This document shows positions 31,912-34,037 of a DNA stretch of 34,037 nt, piece after piece. The DNA comes from Caldivirga sp. UBA161 (lineage in GTDB: Archaea > Thermoproteota > Thermoprotei > Thermoproteales > Thermocladiaceae): assembly GCF_002506515.1 (NCBI RefSeq), contig NZ_DAXS01000006.1:23977-58013 (forward strand), written 5' to 3'. Both the position numbers and the translations under genes were made by a program. The first letter of the stretch is position 1. The number at the start of each line of letters is the position of its first letter. The notes under the pieces are model-generated. The model saw only the letters and a list, made by a program, of their open reading frames with translations, did not search any database and was not told where the DNA came from.

Positions 31912-32453
31912 TTCCCAGTGCTCCTCTGTTTATCATTATTCTTAAGCATATTGTAGAGCCTACATAGTATCCTCCTGGTCATGCCCCATATAACCATGTC
32001 CCCTAGAATTACGGCTTTCTTAACATTACCCTTAACCACAGTAACCCTATCTGCATTAGGTAATTCACTCAATTTAACCCACTTAAGGTACTCAAATTCC
32101 CCACTAGCTGCATTAACAACATCAACATTGCAATCAACCTTAAACACTATGGGTAAGACATTAAGGTTAGGCATATTCTTTGGGTGTTCAATATTAAGTA
32201 CTGTTATTATTTTACCTACCCTCCTTAAATCTATTCCAGTCTCCTCCATAGTTTCCCTAATTGCAGTATTAAGTAAGTCACCATCATTGGTTTCATAATG
32301 CCCACCAGGTAGCGCCGCATCCCCACTCCACGGGTCCCTTGGATTAGTAACCCTCTTACCCACAAGTACCATAGCGTCTGGGCACTCCTTCAATATTACG
32401 GCAACCGCTGCCCATGCTTCTCCATCACTTGGCTTAAGCGAGTTAAAAGCCAT
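31908..32453 (-). CDS. Nudix hydrolase, CoA-pyrophosphatase-like
   Basis: 181 residues with a Nudix domain. The box reads ALPGGHYETNDGDLLNTAI followed by RETMEETGID (R66-E67, E70-E71, G73). The spacing after PGG and the D-x-LLNTAIRE form resemble the NUDT7/NUDT8/YeaB coenzyme A pyrophosphatase type (PGGxxDxxDxxxxxTAxREtxEE) more than MutT. It would hydrolyse a nucleoside-diphosphate derivative in the cytoplasm. The C-terminal 60 residues are basic. The start is ATG 32453; an A/T-rich region (32462-32490) upstream contains several possible TATA boxes, so the transcription start is unclear. It converges with dsrB. Any link to sulfur metabolism is unproven. Confidence 0.85.
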   Translation of the reverse strand: MAFNSLKPSDGEAWAAVAVILKECPDAMVLVGKRVTNPRDPWSGDAALPGGHYETNDGDLLNTAIRETMEETGIDLRRVGKIITVLNIEHPKNMPNLNVLPIVFKVDCNVDVVNAASGEFEYLKWVKLSELPNADRVTVVKGNVKKAVILGDMVIWGMTRRILCRLYNMLKNNDKQRSTGN

Positions 32454-32534
32454 AATTCATGCTTTAAAATTGGGTACTCATTTTTAAATTTTTAAAATTA
32501 AACACTTTACTTTCATTAATAAGGCTTCTTGATT

Positions 32535-32879
32535 TTAAACACACCCAGTGGGCTTAGGTGCACCAGCAACCCTACATGCTCCCTTGGCTGGTCCATTTGG
32601 GAATAATTGGTATATCCTCTGTAGTGGTATTCCTGTTTCCTTAACAAGCATTCTTATTGGTGGGCACATACCAAACCTCTCCCAGTATTGCCTTAGATAC
32701 TTAACAACCTTCCAATGCTCATCCTTCATAACACCCATTTGCCCAGTATCTGGATCACGGCACTCCTCCTTGCATAGTATTTTAGCCACCTCCTCATTCC
32801 ATGTTGATGGATCCTTTAGGAAGCCATCTTCATCCAACTCAATCTTCCTCCCACCTACCTCCATGTATTTGAGGGACAT
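32535..32879 (-). CDS. dsrC: DsrC sulfur-carrier protein
   Basis: 114-residue DsrC/TusE-family protein. The C-terminal arm GACRVAGAPKPTGCV holds both conserved cysteines, C102 and the penultimate C113, eleven positions apart. That pattern defines true DsrC, whereas TusE keeps only one. DsrC accepts sulfur from DsrAB as a trisulfide that the DsrMK module reduces. DEDGFLKDPSTWNEEVAKIL and EHWKVVKYLRQYW match the family core. It carries three further cysteines (C36, C40, C72) and an insertion of about 8 residues (RDPDTGQMG) not usual in this place. The ATG at 32879 has TATA-like ATTAATTAAT 26 bp upstream; it forms a single-gene unit. Confidence 0.95.
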   Translation of the reverse strand: MSLKYMEVGGRKIELDEDGFLKDPSTWNEEVAKILCKEECRDPDTGQMGVMKDEHWKVVKYLRQYWERFGMCPPIRMLVKETGIPLQRIYQLFPNGPAKGACRVAGAPKPTGCV

Positions 32880-33049
32880 GGGTGTTTCAGTATGGTTATT
32901 AATTAATCCTTAACTATTGTGAGACCTTATGTACTCTTTTACGAGTATTCCTTTTTTAAACCTGGGTACTTATAAATACTTAAAATATCACTTAGGATGG
33001 ATAAATTAACGAGAATAATCTTTAAGGCAAGCAATACTATATTGAGCAT

Positions 33050-33580
33050 ATGGGTAGCGTAGGTGTGGTTGATGATTATAGGGAGGAATTGAATGAAATA
33101 GCCACATTATGGGGCAGAGTAATACCCTACCTAGATGAACAAGAATTAAGCATCCTAAAGGCGGTGGTGGAGAATAATGGCATCACACTATACCGGTTAT
33201 CTAGGGTAACTGGATTAGCCTTCAGTACCGTATTTAAGAAAACCAGGAAGTTAAGCAGTAAGGGTATAATAACCATATCTAAGAATGGTAAATGCAATAG
33301 CTACAGTGCCACCATTCTAGGGCTTATAATATGCCTAGCTAAGTCCTGCCTGGATAAGGAATATATTGCCTTTAAACTACTTAGAATAATGAGTGATTCA
33401 GGTATAAGCAACATAAATGAATTACTTAAGATACTTAAGGTAGCGGGATCCTCAGCATCCACTAAGGATGTGGCTAATATTAGGAGCCCAAGCGACTTAC
33501 TCTACATGGTGTTAAGAAGTACAGCTAATGTTGATAAATCAATAATAAACCTAATAAGATACCAATTAATGTACTCATAA
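33050..33580 (+). CDS. Winged helix-turn-helix (MarR-like) transcriptional regulator
   Basis: 176 residues. Residues 31-88 form a winged helix-turn-helix: ELSILKAVVENNGITLYRLS, then TGLAFSTVFKKTRKLSSKG with the wing IITISKNGKC. This is like MarR or other archaeal one-domain regulators. The C-terminal half is helical and may dimerise or bind a signal. Cys82 and Cys100 are candidates for redox sensing, though not conserved to my knowledge. The ATG at 33050 is about 26 bp from TATA-like TTTAAGG (33021-33027). It lies divergent from dsrC (170-bp gap), so control of the sulfur genes is a reasonable guess, not a finding. Confidence 0.8.
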   Translation: MGSVGVVDDYREELNEIATLWGRVIPYLDEQELSILKAVVENNGITLYRLSRVTGLAFSTVFKKTRKLSSKGIITISKNGKCNSYSATILGLIICLAKSCLDKEYIAFKLLRIMSDSGISNINELLKILKVAGSSASTKDVANIRSPSDLLYMVLRSTANVDKSIINLIRYQLMYS

Positions 33581-34037
33581 TGATATCATCGATTTCCTAA
33601 TCTCAATAATTAATGTAGATTATTAGCGTTAAGAATACGTAAACGCCAACTACATTAAGTAGATCATATACCCCACCTATTATAAGCGGAGCTTATACCA
33701 CTGGAGTTGCATTAATGTGCTAAGAATTAAATCATCATAGGTAATGCCTAATCATCTGTTAATACTTAAGCTACTGCCTCATCAGCATTTTAATACGCAA
33801 CGCTGCAATTACTTGAAGGTGTTGTGAATTTCCATCACCACCTATATCTTCGTAAATCTCCATGGGAATTACCCCATCCTATTACGAATGAATGCTGGTA
33901 CTTCCGTAAAGATTACCTTAAATATTGTACTCTCCATAATTCCTACTACGTGGAGTTCGTTTAACTTACCTAGAATTAACTAACCCATTAACGTTGATTC
34001 CACGCCGCATAATTATTCTATTAAGTTAAAACTATTT
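33581..34037. other. Gene-poor end of the window
   Basis: About 450 A/T-rich bases with no convincing gene. The visible features are a hairpin TATAAGC-GGA-GCTTATA (33681-33697) and a 46-codon open frame (33824-33964), listed separately. No tRNA-like T-arm or cloverleaf is apparent. Confidence 0.5.
33824..33964 (+). CDS. Possible 46-residue ORF, aromatic- and His-rich, uncertain
   Basis: A GTG-started frame preceded by GGTG (33818-33821) as a possible ribosome-binding site and an A/T-rich ATTTTAAT (33787-33794). The product begins MNFHHHLYLRK and is rich in Tyr, His, Trp and Phe. It uses CGT arginine codons, whereas neighbouring genes mostly use AGG. I recognise no family, and it may be spurious. 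Confidence 0.2.
   Translation: MNFHHHLYLRKSPWELPHPITNECWYFRKDYLKYCTLHNSYYVEFV

Noticed and set aside
33732..33742. ATGATGA on the minus strand as C box of a C/D-box guide RNA
   Set aside because: No CTGA D box or C'/D' pair is found at the right distance.
1..34037. CRISPR array, insertion sequence or phage genes
   Set aside because: No regularly spaced direct repeats, transposase motifs or phage structural genes are visible; the only clear mobile-type element is the intein.

Overview
The window looks like chromosomal DNA of a hyperthermophilic crenarchaeon of the order Thermoproteales, most like Caldivirga or Vulcanisaeta (inferred from gene content; no search was run). The supporting genes are an archaeal XPB helicase, primase large subunit PriL, an AGOG-type 8-oxoguanine glycosylase, a geranylgeranyl reductase of ether-lipid type, and dissimilatory sulfite reductase genes. 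Many starts lie about 24-29 bp from the centre of an A/T-rich TATA-like box (TTTAAA, TTAAAA). That spacing indicates leaderless transcription, and I used it to choose between candidate start codons. I see no rRNA, tRNA, CRISPR array, insertion sequence or phage gene.

Layout. 1-5.7 kb: an MFS transporter, then on the minus strand an XPB-type helicase interrupted by a 284-residue intein, a membrane protein with a zinc ribbon, and a YkgJ-like cysteine-cluster protein. 5.8-10 kb: cysS, a small unknown protein, a short MTHFR-like TIM-barrel protein, an Lrp/AsnC regulator and priL. 10-18.4 kb: a carbohydrate/amino-sugar region with a GH4 glycosidase, a BadF/GlcNAc-kinase-type sugar kinase, an MNT-HEPN toxin-antitoxin pair, a double-SIS amino-sugar isomerase/deaminase, a coiled-coil protein, a DegT-type aminotransferase, a PIG-L deacetylase and an atypical SDR. 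The GH4/kinase intergenic region and the SIS promoter share AAGGCTAT / TATAGCCAT elements, which suggests a common regulator.

18.4-22.2 kb: a tightly overlapping minus-strand operon of site-2 protease, small membrane protein, AGOG glycosylase and geranylgeranyl reductase. 22.2-27 kb: a 2-hydroxyacid dehydrogenase with a palindrome over its promoter, a membrane-anchored GH12 endoglucanase on a Thr-rich stalk, a second MFS transporter and a small alpha/beta hydrolase. 27-33.6 kb: a dissimilatory sulfur island. dsrA-dsrM-dsrK run on the minus strand, dsrB is transcribed divergently from dsrA, and a Nudix hydrolase, dsrC and a winged-helix regulator follow.

How the genes may work together. DsrAB would reduce sulfite, passing sulfur to the C-terminal cysteines of DsrC, while the DsrMK membrane module would reduce the resulting trisulfide with quinol electrons. 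The 10-18 kb genes could release, phosphorylate, deacetylate and deaminate amino sugars into glycolysis. The GH12 enzyme would cut beta-glucans at the cell surface. The last 450 bases contain no convincing gene.
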